Source: CADEED01 sp035701825
GTDB lineage: Bacteria; Pseudomonadota; Gammaproteobacteria; Steroidobacterales; Steroidobacteraceae
DNA length: 64,000 nucleotides
Reading direction: 5' to 3'
Assembly: GCA_035701825.1 (NCBI GenBank)
Contig: DASSRK010000115.1
Location: forward strand, 9,922 to 73,921
Position 1 is the stretch's first letter. Each line of letters starts with the position of its first letter. The notes below the pieces were generated by a model, which was given only the letters and a program-made list of their open reading frames with translations, was not told the DNA's origin and did no database searches. A program made the position numbers and the translations under genes. This document shows positions 7,474-19,152 of the stretch, in pieces.

Positions 7474-10470
7474 TCAGACCGGTCGGCGCAGCAGCTGCGC
7501 GATCGTTCGCCCGAGCGTCTCGGGGTCGGCGGGCTTGGTCAGGTGCGCATCGAACCCGGCTTTCTGCGCCAGTTGTTTGTCGCCGTCCTGGCCCCAGCCG
7601 CTGACCGCGACCAGCGCGATCCGGCGGCCGAACTTCTCGCGGATGCGCTCGCAGGCCTGGTAGCCGTTCATCACCGGCATGCCGATGTCGAGCAGCACCA
7701 CGTCGGGGACCTGCGTCTCGATCGAGGCGAGCGCGGCTTCGGCGGAATAGGCCACGGACGTGCGCGCGCCCTCGAGCTGCACCAGCAGCGCCATCGAATC
7801 CGCGGCGTCGTGGTTGTCGTCGACGATGAGCACATCGAGATCGTCCAGCGACGGACGCGGCCGCTCGGCAGCGGCGAGGACCTGCGCCGCGGCCCCGGCG
7901 ACCGGCAGCGTGATCACGAATTCGCTGCCCTGGTCTTCGCCGGCGCTGTGCGCCACGAGGCTGCCGCCGTGCATTTCGATGAGCCGGCGCGCGATGGCCA
8001 GCCCGATGCCGAGCCCGCCCTGGTGGCCGCGAAGGCGCGTGGCCGATTGCGCGAACAGGTCGAACACGCGCGGCAGCTGGTCGGCGGCGATGCCGATGCC
8101 GGTGTCGGAGATGCTGATCAGCAGCTTCTCCGCGCCCTGTACCCGGCCGAGTCGCGTGGCCAGCCGGACGCGGCCACCCGCCGGCGTGAATTTCACCGCG
8201 TTCTGCAGCAGGTTCGACACCACCTGCGAGAGCCGGGTCGGGTCGACGTCGAGCAAGGTACCGGGCTCGTTGATGTCGACCTCGAGCGAAAGCTTCTTGG
8301 CCTCGGCCGCCGTGCGCGTCGTTTCGGTCGCGCTGGTGAGCACGCTTGCGACGCTCACGCGCTGCCGCTTGAGATCGATCTTGCCGGCGGAAATGCGCGC
8401 CACGTCCAGCAGGTCGTCGATCAGGCGCACCATGTGCGCGATCTGCCGTTCCATCATCGGCCGGACGGATTCGATCAGCTCGGGCCGCGAGCGGGAGCTC
8501 TTGAGGAGCTCGATGCCGTTGCGGATCGGCACCAGTGGATTGCGCAGCTCGTGCGCCAGCACCGCGATGAACTCGTCCTTGCGACGGTCGGATTCGCGCA
8601 ACTCGTGTTCCTGGCGGCGCAGCTCCGCTTCGCGCTCGCTGCGCTCGATGAGGTCCGCCGCCTGCCGTGCCAGCAGGTCGAGGAAGCGATGCTCGCGCTC
8701 GGTCAGCTCGCGGCGCGTCTTCCAGTGCGTCGAGAACATCCCCAGCACCCGGCCCGCGCGGCTGATCAGCGGCGTCGACTGCGCCGCGCGGAAGCCAAAC
8801 TCGAAGTGCACGCGCAGGCTGCCGTCGGGATCGGGCAGGGACGGATCGTCGAATACGGTGTAGCAGCGCGCGCCCCGGGCGAGCGCCAGCCCGCAAGGTG
8901 TACCCGAGCTCGCATCGATGCGCTCGAACTGCGAGGACAATGCCGGCTCGATGCCGCGGATCGCGACCAGGGCGAGCTCGCGCGTGCGCTCATCCAGCAA
9001 CTGGATGGTGCCGCCATCGGACTGCGCGATTTCCATCGCCGCTTCGAGGATGACGGAGAAGAGCTGGCCCGCATCGTCCTTGTCGACCAGCCGGACTGCC
9101 AGGTCGCGTAACAGCCGTGTGTCGCGCAGGTCGGCGGCGAGGGCCGCTTCGAACCGCTTGCGCTCGGTGATGTCGCGCACCACCGAGACCGATCCGATGA
9201 TTTCGCCCGAGGCGTCGCGCACCGGCGCGGAGCTCACCTGGCGATGGCGCCACTCGCCGCTGCGCTGCCTGCGCACCATCTGTTCCTCGTCGCGGACGAT
9301 TTCGCCGCGCAGCGCGCGCAGTGGTGGCGCCTCTTCGACGGGGCGCGGGGTACCGTCGGCCCGCAGCACTTCCAGGTCGCGGACCACGTCTTCGACCGGC
9401 AGCCCCGACAGCGTCTCGTGTCCGAACTCGCGCAACGCCGCCGGATTCGCATAGGTATAGCGCTTGCGGGTGTCGGTGAAGTACACCTCTTCGGTCATGG
9501 CGTTCAACACCGCCGACAACCATTGTTTCTCGGCCGACTCGGCACGGAAACGCCGCTCGACCTCGCGCGTCGCGGCGCTGCGCACCGTGATGTCCGAGCT
9601 CGAGCTCACCACGGCATTGGCCCCGATCGGGAACAGGCAGACCTGGAATTCGCGGCCGTCCGCGCTCGATTCATATCTATGGGGAATGCGCTCCTCGAGC
9701 ACCTTGCTCAACAGCCCCCGCAGCCGCTCGGCACGGTCGGGCAGCACTTCGCCCAGGCGCTTGCCGACCAGGTCCTCGTAGGAGCGATTGAGCAGCAGCA
9801 AGGCATTGGTGTTCGCGTCCCGGTAACGCCAGTCCACGATCGTTCCCGTGGCGTCGCGCTCGGCCTCCAGCACCACGGTGAGCTCGGTGGGATGCTCGAA
9901 CACCGCGCGGTAGCGCTGCTCGCGCTCGCGACGCAGGCCCTCGTTGGACTCGAGCGCGCGGTTGCGTTCGCCTTCGAGCGCCGCGCGGGCATTCTCGAGC
10001 TCGCGGTTGAGCCGCTCGAGCTCCGCGCGCCGCTTGTACAGTTCCACCAGCAGCGCCACCTTGCTGCGCAGGATCTCCGGTACCAGCGGCACCGGGATGT
10101 AATCGATGGCGCCGGCTTCGTAGACGCGCAGCTGGTTGATCTCGGTGACCTGCATGCCGGTCACGAAAATGATCGGCGTGTGCTCGAAGCGCGGGTGCTG
10201 GCGGATCAGGTTCGCGGTCTCGAAGCCGTCCATGTCCGGCATCGTCACGTCGAGCAGGATGACGGCGAACGATTGCTTGAGTAGTTTGTCGAGCGCTTCC
10301 TTGCCCGAGTGGGCGCGCACGCAATTGACGCCGACGCCCTCCAGGATCGACTCGTAGGTGAGCAGTCGCGCCGGCTGGTCATCGACCATGAGCACGTTGG
10401 GCAGCGCATCGGGCGCCGGAGCGCCGGCGCGAGCCCGGGTCGGATTCTTCTGCGTATCGACTTCGGTCAC
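7474..10470 (-). CDS. hybrid sensor histidine kinase/response regulator (REC-PAS-PAS-GAF-HisKA-HATPase-REC)
   Basis: A 998-residue cytoplasmic phosphorelay protein with no membrane segment. Domains in order: receiver at about 25-140 with phospho-acceptor Asp74 (ILLDVTMPDMDG), a coiled coil at about 145-185 (AELERLNRELENARAALEGE), PAS at 185-300, PAS at 313-430 ending in ITERKRFE, GAF at 460-605, HisKA with the H-box FIAVLAHELRNPL (His near 640), HATPase with N, G1 and G2 boxes (NAVKFTPAGG, DTGIG, GGLGIGLAIA), and a second receiver with Asp near 927 (VVLLDIGMPVMNG). It can therefore receive a phosphate at the N-terminus and relay it at the C-terminus. No output regulator is adjacent; the signal is unknown. 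Confidence 0.93.
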   Translation of the reverse strand: MTEVDTQKNPTRARAGAPAPDALPNVLMVDDQPARLLTYESILEGVGVNCVRAHSGKEALDKLLKQSFAVILLDVTMPDMDGFETANLIRQHPRFEHTPIIFVTGMQVTEINQLRVYEAGAIDYIPVPLVPEILRSKVALLVELYKRRAELERLNRELENARAALEGERNRALESNEGLRREREQRYRAVFEHPTELTVVLEAERDATGTIVDWRYRDANTNALLLLNRSYEDLVGKRLGEVLPDRAERLRGLLSKVLEERIPHRYESSADGREFQVCLFPIGANAVVSSSSDITVRSAATREVERRFRAESAEKQWLSAVLNAMTEEVYFTDTRKRYTYANPAALREFGHETLSGLPVEDVVRDLEVLRADGTPRPVEEAPPLRALRGEIVRDEEQMVRRQRSGEWRHRQVSSAPVRDASGEIIGSVSVVRDITERKRFEAALAADLRDTRLLRDLAVRLVDKDDAGQLFSVILEAAMEIAQSDGGTIQLLDERTRELALVAIRGIEPALSSQFERIDASSGTPCGLALARGARCYTVFDDPSLPDPDGSLRVHFEFGFRAAQSTPLISRAGRVLGMFSTHWKTRRELTEREHRFLDLLARQAADLIERSEREAELRRQEHELRESDRRKDEFIAVLAHELRNPLVPIRNGIELLKSSRSRPELIESVRPMMERQIAHMVRLIDDLLDVARISAGKIDLKRQRVSVASVLTSATETTRTAAEAKKLSLEVDINEPGTLLDVDPTRLSQVVSNLLQNAVKFTPAGGRVRLATRLGRVQGAEKLLISISDTGIGIAADQLPRVFDLFAQSATRLRGHQGGLGIGLAIARRLIEMHGGSLVAHSAGEDQGSEFVITLPVAGAAAQVLAAAERPRPSLDDLDVLIVDDNHDAADSMALLVQLEGARTSVAYSAEAALASIETQVPDVVLLDIGMPVMNGYQACERIREKFGRRIALVAVSGWGQDGDKQLAQKAGFDAHLTKPADPETLGRTIAQLLRRPV

Positions 10471-10529
10471 GGTCGCGCACCTTAGCAGAGGTGGCAGCGC
10501 GGCCCTGTAGGCCGCGACCTACATCCGGA

Positions 10530-11831
10530 CTACGTGCGCTTGATGCGACGCAGGCTGACCTGCTGCTGCAGAGTCACCCATCTGCCCGCCGACGGCCCAC
10601 CCCTCGAGAGTGATTTCGCGGCGCGACGCGACAGCCACTGGTCCTTGGCGGTGTAGACGAAACGCGCGTCGAGTCTTTCGTCGGCCGGCTGGTTTTCCGG
10701 GCGGGCAACTTTGAAATCCACGCACACCAGCGAGCCGTCGGCCTGGATCTGGCACGCCGCGCTCACCGTCGCGGTGTCGTACTCGACCTTCGTCGAAGTA
10801 TTGATGCTCTTCACCGCTGGCAGGCCGTCGAATTCGTTGCTCCAGCTCACGGCACTGGCATCGAGCAGGTTGGCGGGAGCGTCGATGGCCAGGCGCTGCC
10901 GCGGCTCGAAGCGGAACGTGATCCGGCTGTAGAGCGGAACCGGATTGCCGGGGCTCAGCGCGGGCGTGGCGAAGGCGAGGTGCGCGCTGCGCAGTACGAC
11001 CGCGCTGGAGAAGCCGGGCGGTAGTTTGTCGTCGGACTGGCAGCCACCCACGGTGCCGCGATCGCGGTGCACGCGGCAACGCGCGATGACCGTCAGGCCT
11101 GCGGCGGGGATCTCGAGCCCGAGCGCGGTGTCGTGCAACACCGCGATCGAAGGAACCACCAGCGGCGTGAGGTTCGCGACCGGGATCTCTTCCTTCTCGG
11201 GCGGCGAGGGTTTGATCTCGATCGAAAACGAGGTGCGGCAGGTCGAGCTCGCGGCCGACGTGCCTGACACGAAAAATTGCCCGTGCGCTTCGAGTTCGCC
11301 GCGCGCGTCGTGATTCACGGCGGCGGCTTCGGAATATGCGGCGGTCACGTGCCAGGTGTAGCTGGAGGAATGGCCGGCCTGGAGCGTGTCGGTGCGTGCC
11401 GGCTTGCCGCCGGTGAACAGCGGTGACTCATCCTTGTATTTCATTTCTTTCGCGCTGAAGGCGCCGTAGCGCTGTTCCAGGTCCGCGATGAAGCCTTCGA
11501 TGAGTGCGCGGCACGCGGAGGGGCCCGACACCTCGCCGATGCGTTGCGCGCGCAGCAGATAGCCGCCATACCAGCCGCGAAGAATCGTCAGTTCGTGGAC
11601 CTGGCCGTTCAATTGCACGGCATCGGGCGCGCGCAGACCGTCCTGCCAATGCGCGCCGAGTCCTTTCACGTTCTCCCAGGCGAGCTGCGGAGCCGCGGCG
11701 CGCGCTTCCTCGAGCGTCATCCCGACCCGAAAAGATCCGATCGAAAGCGCCGCGGCCGGTTCGGCTGCCGAGGCCGCGCCCGCCATCAGGGTCGTGGCGA
11801 CGAGGCCCCAGGCGCCGCACCCGCATTTCAC
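10530..11831 (-). CDS. exported protein of unknown function
   Basis: A 433-residue protein that I do not recognise. From GTG 11831 it begins with a clear signal peptide (hydrophobic core GLVATTLMAGAASA, cleavage near residue 24), then a short SIGSFRVGMTLEEARAAAPQL segment like those opening several exported hypothetical proteins. The rest is mixed alpha/beta with scattered cysteines (for example in SSTCRTSF, ARCRVHRD, GGCQSD and LVCVDF), which suggests disulfides in the periplasm. The frame stays open to 12014, but that extension overlaps the divergent gene and lacks a signal peptide, so I reject it. It is divergent from the beta-helix gene, with about 100 bp between them. Confidence 0.6.
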   Translation of the reverse strand: MKCGCGAWGLVATTLMAGAASAAEPAAALSIGSFRVGMTLEEARAAAPQLAWENVKGLGAHWQDGLRAPDAVQLNGQVHELTILRGWYGGYLLRAQRIGEVSGPSACRALIEGFIADLEQRYGAFSAKEMKYKDESPLFTGGKPARTDTLQAGHSSSYTWHVTAAYSEAAAVNHDARGELEAHGQFFVSGTSAASSTCRTSFSIEIKPSPPEKEEIPVANLTPLVVPSIAVLHDTALGLEIPAAGLTVIARCRVHRDRGTVGGCQSDDKLPPGFSSAVVLRSAHLAFATPALSPGNPVPLYSRITFRFEPRQRLAIDAPANLLDASAVSWSNEFDGLPAVKSINTSTKVEYDTATVSAACQIQADGSLVCVDFKVARPENQPADERLDARFVYTAKDQWLSRRAAKSLSRGGPSAGRWVTLQQQVSLRRIKRT

Positions 11832-11931
11832 CTTTTCTGGCCCCGCAAACCGGACGCGACGCACGTTTTTCGACCTGCCTGTGTGAACCACTAGGAAAGA
11901 TACCGGGTCGGGGGCCCGTAAACTTGATCTC

Positions 11932-14532
11932 ATGCTGTCACGTGCCCGGCTGCTCGCCGGCCTCTCCTTATTTATAGCCCTGGTTTGCGGTCCGGCCTGG
12001 GCCGCGACCTTCAATGGCAGGGTCTTCGAGGACGTGAACTACGGCGGCGGGGCGGGCCGCCCGTTCGGAACCCCGGGCACCGTCGGCATCGGCGGCGTGC
12101 GCGTCGAGATCTACAACGCCAGCACCAACGCGTACATCACCGCCGTCAACACCAGCACCGCCGCGGCCACTCTCGGTACTTTCACCTACAGCAACGCGAG
12201 CTCGACGCCGTTGCGCTTCCGGGTGGTCAACGGCTCGGTGCGATCGACGCGCGCCAATGGCTCGACCTGCAACACCTGCGTCCCGGTGCAGACCTTTCGG
12301 ATGACCGGCAGTGGCAATTCGGTCGTGGCCGCGACCGATCACGTGGGCGGCGAGGCTCCGCAGTACCCGGATGCGATCTCCAACACCACCAATGCAGCGT
12401 ACAACTCGGTGGCCACGGCGAGCACACGCATCCAGTCGGTGACCACCGTGACTCCTTCCGGTAACAACGCCACCATCAACGGCATCGACTTCGGTTTCAA
12501 TTTCGACACGGTGGTCAACGTCAACGACCCGGCCACCTGCACGACCACGAACGTCAGCTACAACTGCCAGGGCTCGCTGAAGCAGTTCCTCGTCAATGCG
12601 AACGCGCTGGGCAACGAGGCGGGACTCGTGCAGTCGGGCAATGGGCAGATCGATGGTTCGACGACTTCGCTGCCCGCCGGCTACGAATCGAGCATCTTCA
12701 TGATCGCCGACGGCAGCTCGGCCGCGGGCCTGAACACCGGCTATACCAACCTGCTGACGGGCGGCGTCGCGGTCATTTCGCTCAACGGCGCGCTGACCGT
12801 GACCGGCGCGAACACGCGACTCGATGCGACCACGCAGACCGTCAACGTGGGCAATGACAATCCGGGCATGCAGGGCAGCGGCGGCACCGTGGGCGTGGAT
12901 GGCATCGCGCTGCCGCTGATCCAGGAGCCGGAGGTGCAGCTGACCTCCGGCGATCGCGTGGTCACGCTGAGCGGCAACGGCAGCGCGATCCACGGCTTCG
13001 CCCTGCAACAGGGCTACATCCTGCTGTCCGGCACCGGCTGTACCGCGCGCAACAACCTGGTCGGCATGACCGCGAGCGGCGTGAGCAGCGCCGCGAGCGG
13101 CGCGGCGTACGGCATCACCTTCACCGGCAGCAGCTCCATCGTGCGCAACAACTTCGTCACGGTGAACAACTCGGCGATCCGCACCGACAGCGGCGGCACC
13201 GGCTCGCAGATCCTGTACAACGAAGTGGCGCGGCCGAGCTCCGGCCACACCAACACCTTCGACGGCATCCTGCTCGTGGGTACGATCAGTTCGATCACGG
13301 TCCAGTACAACCTGGCGCGCGACCAGCAGGGTGGCGGCATCGAAGTGGGCCACGGGGGCGGCGCCCCGGCGACCAACATCCTGGTCGACAACAACACCGT
13401 GCAGGGCAATGGATTCACCGCGGTCGGCGGTCCCTCCGCGTCCACCGAGCCGATCGGCATCGATGCCTACGGCGTCACCGGCAGCAGCGTGGTGTTCAGC
13501 AGGAACGTGGTGCGCAACAACGCCGGCCCCGGAATCCTGGTGCGGACGTCCTCGGGCATCACCATCACGCAAAACTCCTTCGGCTCGAACGGCGGCCTGA
13601 GCATCGATCTCGATGCGGGCACCGGCGATCCGAACACCATGGGCGCGCCGGAAGGGCCGACGCTCAACGACAGCGGCGACGTCGACACCGGGCCCAATGG
13701 CTTCCTCAACTACCCGGTGATCGCGACGGCGACGCTGGTGAATGGCGAGCTGTCGTTCGCGGGCTTCGCGCGGCCGGGCAGCAGCATGGAGTTGTACGTC
13801 GCGCAGGCGGATCCGTCCGGGTTCGGCGAAGGACTGACTTACCTCGGCACTTTCGTCGAAGGTTCGGCCGCGGATCTCGACGTGGCCACGGGTAGTTATG
13901 GACCGGCCGCGATCAACGGCATCGCGCAAGGCCAGGACAACACCAATCGCTTTGCCTATCGCGTGGCCGCGCCGGGCGGCGTAGCCATCGGCACGCGCCT
14001 CACATCGACGGCGACCCTCGGTGGCGCGACCTCGGAATTCGACGGCACCGTCGCCGTGACCGCCGGGCCCCAGCTGGTGGTCGCGAAGGCCGTGACTTCG
14101 TATTCCGATCCGGTCAACAACACGACGAATCCGAAGAGCATCCCCGGCGGCGTGAAGCTCTACACGCTCACCGTCACCAACCAGGGCTCGGGCCCGGTGG
14201 ACACCAACAGCGTGGCCATCGCCGATCCGATCCCGGCCAACACCTGCCTGTACGTGAACGACATCAACGGCGCGGGTTCGGGGCCCGTGCAATTCGTGAA
14301 CGGCTCCCCGAGCAGCGCGCTCACGTGGACCTTCGCCGCGCTCAACAGCGCCACCGACGATGTCGATTTCTCGAACGACAATGGCGCGACGTGGACCTAC
14401 GTGCCCACGGCCGGCGCCAATGGTTGCGATGCCGCGGTGACCCACATCCGCATGCGTCCGAAGGGCACGATGCCGGGGCAGGGATCCGGCAGTCCCAACT
14501 TCCAGCTGCGCTTCCGGGTAGTGGTGAACTGA
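11932..14532 (+). CDS. secreted right-handed beta-helix protein with SdrD-B-like and DUF11 ends
   Basis: An 866-residue secreted or surface protein. A signal peptide (ARLLAGLSLFIALVCGPAWA) is followed by an SdrD-B-like Ig domain (NGRVFEDVNYGGGAG to GTFTY). Next comes a long Asn/Gly/Ser/Thr-rich region with parallel beta-helix repeats (such as ITVQYNLARDQQGGGIEVGH, VVFSRNVVRNNAGPGILV and ITITQNSFGSNGG). A C-terminal DUF11-type domain (VVAKAVTSYSDP and YTLTVTNQGSGPVDTNSVAI) ends the protein. Such architectures act as adhesins or carbohydrate-active scaffolds; no catalytic pair is evident. No sorting motif or membrane anchor follows. The ATG has no strong ribosome site but encodes the signal peptide start. 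Confidence 0.82.
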   Translation: MLSRARLLAGLSLFIALVCGPAWAATFNGRVFEDVNYGGGAGRPFGTPGTVGIGGVRVEIYNASTNAYITAVNTSTAAATLGTFTYSNASSTPLRFRVVNGSVRSTRANGSTCNTCVPVQTFRMTGSGNSVVAATDHVGGEAPQYPDAISNTTNAAYNSVATASTRIQSVTTVTPSGNNATINGIDFGFNFDTVVNVNDPATCTTTNVSYNCQGSLKQFLVNANALGNEAGLVQSGNGQIDGSTTSLPAGYESSIFMIADGSSAAGLNTGYTNLLTGGVAVISLNGALTVTGANTRLDATTQTVNVGNDNPGMQGSGGTVGVDGIALPLIQEPEVQLTSGDRVVTLSGNGSAIHGFALQQGYILLSGTGCTARNNLVGMTASGVSSAASGAAYGITFTGSSSIVRNNFVTVNNSAIRTDSGGTGSQILYNEVARPSSGHTNTFDGILLVGTISSITVQYNLARDQQGGGIEVGHGGGAPATNILVDNNTVQGNGFTAVGGPSASTEPIGIDAYGVTGSSVVFSRNVVRNNAGPGILVRTSSGITITQNSFGSNGGLSIDLDAGTGDPNTMGAPEGPTLNDSGDVDTGPNGFLNYPVIATATLVNGELSFAGFARPGSSMELYVAQADPSGFGEGLTYLGTFVEGSAADLDVATGSYGPAAINGIAQGQDNTNRFAYRVAAPGGVAIGTRLTSTATLGGATSEFDGTVAVTAGPQLVVAKAVTSYSDPVNNTTNPKSIPGGVKLYTLTVTNQGSGPVDTNSVAIADPIPANTCLYVNDINGAGSGPVQFVNGSPSSALTWTFAALNSATDDVDFSNDNGATWTYVPTAGANGCDAAVTHIRMRPKGTMPGQGSGSPNFQLRFRVVVN

Positions 14533-14541
14533 GAAGAACGA

Positions 14542-14568
14542 GCGCGGCGGCCGGGGACGCCGCCGCGC
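14542..14568. terminator. GC-rich hairpin between convergent genes
   Basis: Perfect 10-bp stem GCGCGGCGGC / GCCGCCGCGC with a 7-base loop, placed between the convergent beta-helix and AI-2E genes. No U-tract follows on either strand, so it is a plausible but unproven bidirectional terminator. Confidence 0.45.
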
Positions 14569-14580
14569 GTACATGCGCGA

Positions 14581-15636
14581 CTAGACGAGTCCCTTGTCGC
14601 GGAACTCCTCCTTGAAATACGCATAGAAGATCGGCGCGGCCACCAGCCCGGTGACGCCGAACGCCGCCTCCATCACCAGCATCGCGATCAACAGCTCCCA
14701 GGCGCGCGCGTTGATGTGCGAGCCGATGATGCGCGCGTTGAGGAAGTACTCGAGCTTGTGGATCACGACCAGGAACACCAGCGACGCGACCGCGAGCGGC
14801 ATGCCCTGGCTCAGGCACACCACCACGATGGCGGTGTTCGACAGCAGGTTGCCGACGATGGGCAGCAGGCCGAGCACGAACGTGAGCGCCACCAGCGTCT
14901 TCACCAGGGGCAGCTCGACGCCGAACAGGCGCAGCACCACGTCGAGGTACAGCCAGGTGAACGCCGTGTTGATGAGCGAGATCCAGAACTGCGCGAACAC
15001 CACGCGCTGGAACGCGGACGCCATGCCCGCGGCGCGCCGCACGATCTGCTCCGTGAGCGGACGGCGCGCCTGGTGGCTCGCCGCCTTCTGCATGGAGATC
15101 AGCGCGCCGATGATCATGCCCATGATGACGTGCACCAGCGAGCGGCCGATGCCGCGGCCGGCGAGCTGCAGCGAGCCGGCGTTCGAGCGCAGCCAGTCGG
15201 CGAAGGCGCGCCGCAGGCTTTCGCCGTCTTCGGGCAGGTAGCGTCGCAGGCCTTCGGGCAGGAGGGCGCGGGCGTCGTCGACGATGGTCGCCATTTTCTG
15301 CATGAGCAGCGGCACGCTCTCGCCGCTGTGGCGGAGCAGGGTGACCACGGCGACGCCGATGCCGACCAGCGCGGCGATGACGGCGGTCGCGATCAGTGTC
15401 ACCGCGAGCACGCGCGGGCCATCGCGGCCCAGCGCCCCGAGGCGCAGCCAGGGCGTGAGCACGTCGACCAGCTTGAAGACCAGCAGCGCCGCGATCAGCG
15501 CCGAGAGCAGGTGCAGCCCGATGATGAGCGCGAGCACCGCCGCCGTGACCAGCCACGCGGCGATGTCTGAGCGGGAAATGGGGACATGCCTCATTTCCTT
15601 GGCGCAATCCGCAGCGGCCTGGGGCGCTTCCTGCAC
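14581..15636 (-). CDS. AI-2E family transporter (PerM-like permease)
   Basis: A 351-residue inner-membrane protein of the AI-2E/PerM family. Paired N-terminal helices (AAWLVTAAVLALIIGLHLL, ALIAALLVFKLVDVL) are followed by another (VLAVTLIATAVIAALVGIGVA), a charged extramembrane segment (about 105-170) and a C-terminal helix bundle with the conserved GLLPIVGNLLSNTAIVVV and LVFLVVIHKLEYFLNARIIG segments. Substrates vary in the family (autoinducer-2 export, Na/H antiport), so none is assigned. The start is ambiguous: ATG 15594 gives MRHVPIS, encoded inside a REP element, and ATG 15636 adds 14 residues. Neither has a convincing ribosome site. Confidence 0.88.
   Translation of the reverse strand: MQEAPQAAADCAKEMRHVPISRSDIAAWLVTAAVLALIIGLHLLSALIAALLVFKLVDVLTPWLRLGALGRDGPRVLAVTLIATAVIAALVGIGVAVVTLLRHSGESVPLLMQKMATIVDDARALLPEGLRRYLPEDGESLRRAFADWLRSNAGSLQLAGRGIGRSLVHVIMGMIIGALISMQKAASHQARRPLTEQIVRRAAGMASAFQRVVFAQFWISLINTAFTWLYLDVVLRLFGVELPLVKTLVALTFVLGLLPIVGNLLSNTAIVVVCLSQGMPLAVASLVFLVVIHKLEYFLNARIIGSHINARAWELLIAMLVMEAAFGVTGLVAAPIFYAYFKEEFRDKGLV
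15574..15598. repeat. REP element, left half of REPIN 1
   Basis: Imperfect palindrome with 10-base arms GGAAATGGGG and CCTCATTTCC around ACATG. It is the inverted counterpart of the element at 15651-15675. On the minus strand it encodes the MRHVPIS start of the AI-2E gene. Confidence 0.8.
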
Positions 15637-15650
15637 GGCGGCGGTTACAG

Positions 15651-15675
15651 GGAAATGAGGAATGTCCCCATTTCC
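15651..15675. repeat. REP element, right half of REPIN 1
   Basis: Imperfect palindrome with arms GGAAATGAGG and CCCCATTTCC around AATGT, in inverted orientation to 15574-15598 and 52 bp away. Together they form a 102-bp REPIN-like doublet. It ends one base before the aminotransferase stop codon. Confidence 0.8.
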
Positions 15676-15676
15676 G

Positions 15677-16882
15677 TCAGGCGGTCTTCTTGACCGGCCC
15701 CGCCTCGAGCACCTTCTTCATGCGCTCGATGCACTTCTCGAGCGTCGCCATGCTGGTGGCGAACGAGGCGCGGAAATGTCCCGGCGCGCCGAAGCCCGAG
15801 CCCGGCACCACGGCGACGCCCGCGTCGTTGATCAGCATCTCGGCGAAGGCGTTGTCGTCCTTGCAGCCGAACGCCATCATCGCCGCCGAGCAGTCGGCCC
15901 AGGCGTAGAACGCGCCGCTCGCCGGCAGCGCGACGATACCGGGTAGTTTGTTGAGCGCGTTGATGAAGTAGTCGTGGCGCTTCTTGAACTGCTCGTTCAT
16001 GTCGCTCACGGGCTTCTGGTCGCCGTTGAGCGCGGCCACCGCGGCCTTCTGCGTGATGGACGAGGCGTTGCTGGTGCTCTGGCCCTGGATGGTGCCCATG
16101 GCGGTGATGATGTCCTTCGGACCGCCGCAGTAGCCGAGGCGCCAGCCGGTCATGGCGTACGCCTTCGACACGCCGTTGATGGTCACGGTGCGGTCGTAGA
16201 GCTCGGGCGCGACCGTGAGCAGCGAGCTGAACGGCTCCGCGCCCCACCAGATCTTCTCGTACATGTCGTCGGTGCCGATGATCACGCGCGGGTGGTTCAA
16301 GAGCACGTCGGCGAGCGCGCGCCACTCGGCGCGCGTGTACGCCGCGCCGGTCGGATTGCACGGCGAGTTGATCAGCAGCAGCTTGGTCTTGGGCGTGATC
16401 GCGGCCTCGAGCTGGCGCGGCGTCATCTTGTAACCCTGCGACGCCGGGCAGTTCGGCGTGACGGGCAGGCCGTCCGCGAGCAGCACCATGTCGGGGTAGC
16501 TCACCCAGTACGGCGCGGGAATGATGGCTTCGTCGCCCGGATCGAGCACCGCCATGCAGAGGTTGTAGATGGTCTGCTTGGCGCCCGAGCTCACCAGGAC
16601 CTGGTTGCGCTCGTAACTGATCTGGTTGTCGCGCTTGAACTTCTCGATGATCGCGTCCTTGAGCTCGACGATGCCGTCGACGTTCGTGTAGCGCGTGAAG
16701 CCCTTGCGGATCGCCTCGACGCCCGCGTCGGCGATGTGCGTCGGGGTGTCGAAGTCCGGCTCACCGGCGCCGAGGCCGATGATGTCCTTGCCCTCGGCCT
16801 TCAGTTTCGCGGCGCGCGCGGTGACGGCGAGAGTGGGCGAGGGCTTGACGCGGTTGACGCGGCGGCTGAGCTGGCTGGGCAC
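15677..16882 (-). CDS. class I pyridoxal-phosphate aminotransferase, aspartate type
   Basis: A 401-residue fold-type I aminotransferase of the aspartate/prephenate aminotransferase group (1-beta subfamily). Conserved landmarks are all present: GLGAGEPDFDTP at 36-47, SSGAKQ at 98-103, the NSPCNPTGA segment with Asn176, the cofactor Lys240 in NGVSKAYAMTGWRLGY, and the substrate-carboxylate Arg in the C-terminal FRASFA motif. It most likely interconverts aspartate and oxaloacetate with glutamate/2-oxoglutarate. Substrate range cannot be fixed from sequence. It is cytoplasmic and divergent from uvrB across 230 bp, which should carry both promoters. A REP element lies against its stop codon. Confidence 0.93.
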   Translation of the reverse strand: MPSQLSRRVNRVKPSPTLAVTARAAKLKAEGKDIIGLGAGEPDFDTPTHIADAGVEAIRKGFTRYTNVDGIVELKDAIIEKFKRDNQISYERNQVLVSSGAKQTIYNLCMAVLDPGDEAIIPAPYWVSYPDMVLLADGLPVTPNCPASQGYKMTPRQLEAAITPKTKLLLINSPCNPTGAAYTRAEWRALADVLLNHPRVIIGTDDMYEKIWWGAEPFSSLLTVAPELYDRTVTINGVSKAYAMTGWRLGYCGGPKDIITAMGTIQGQSTSNASSITQKAAVAALNGDQKPVSDMNEQFKKRHDYFINALNKLPGIVALPASGAFYAWADCSAAMMAFGCKDDNAFAEMLINDAGVAVVPGSGFGAPGHFRASFATSMATLEKCIERMKKVLEAGPVKKTA

Positions 16883-17112
16883 GATTCAGACTCTTATTAA
16901 TGGGTGGGGGTTGGGATCGGCAAACGGGCGCGTATATTACGCGATCCGCGCGCCGCAGCCACAGGCCAGTGGGCGCGTAACTGCCTGAAACATGGATGAA
17001 TTGCCGCAATGGGGCCTGCCCGCGGTCATACAGCCATCGAGTGCTGCCGGGACTGGATGGAATTGCCCTCCGGTTGCCCCGGAGAATGGCGCGCCACTCA
17101 CCGAGAGGACCC

Positions 17113-19150
<2,038 letters not shown>

Positions 19151-19152
<2 letters not shown>

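Noticed and set aside
16883..17112. LexA box upstream of uvrB
   Set aside because: I looked for CTGT-N8-ACAG-like sequence and found none. SOS control cannot be claimed from this sequence.
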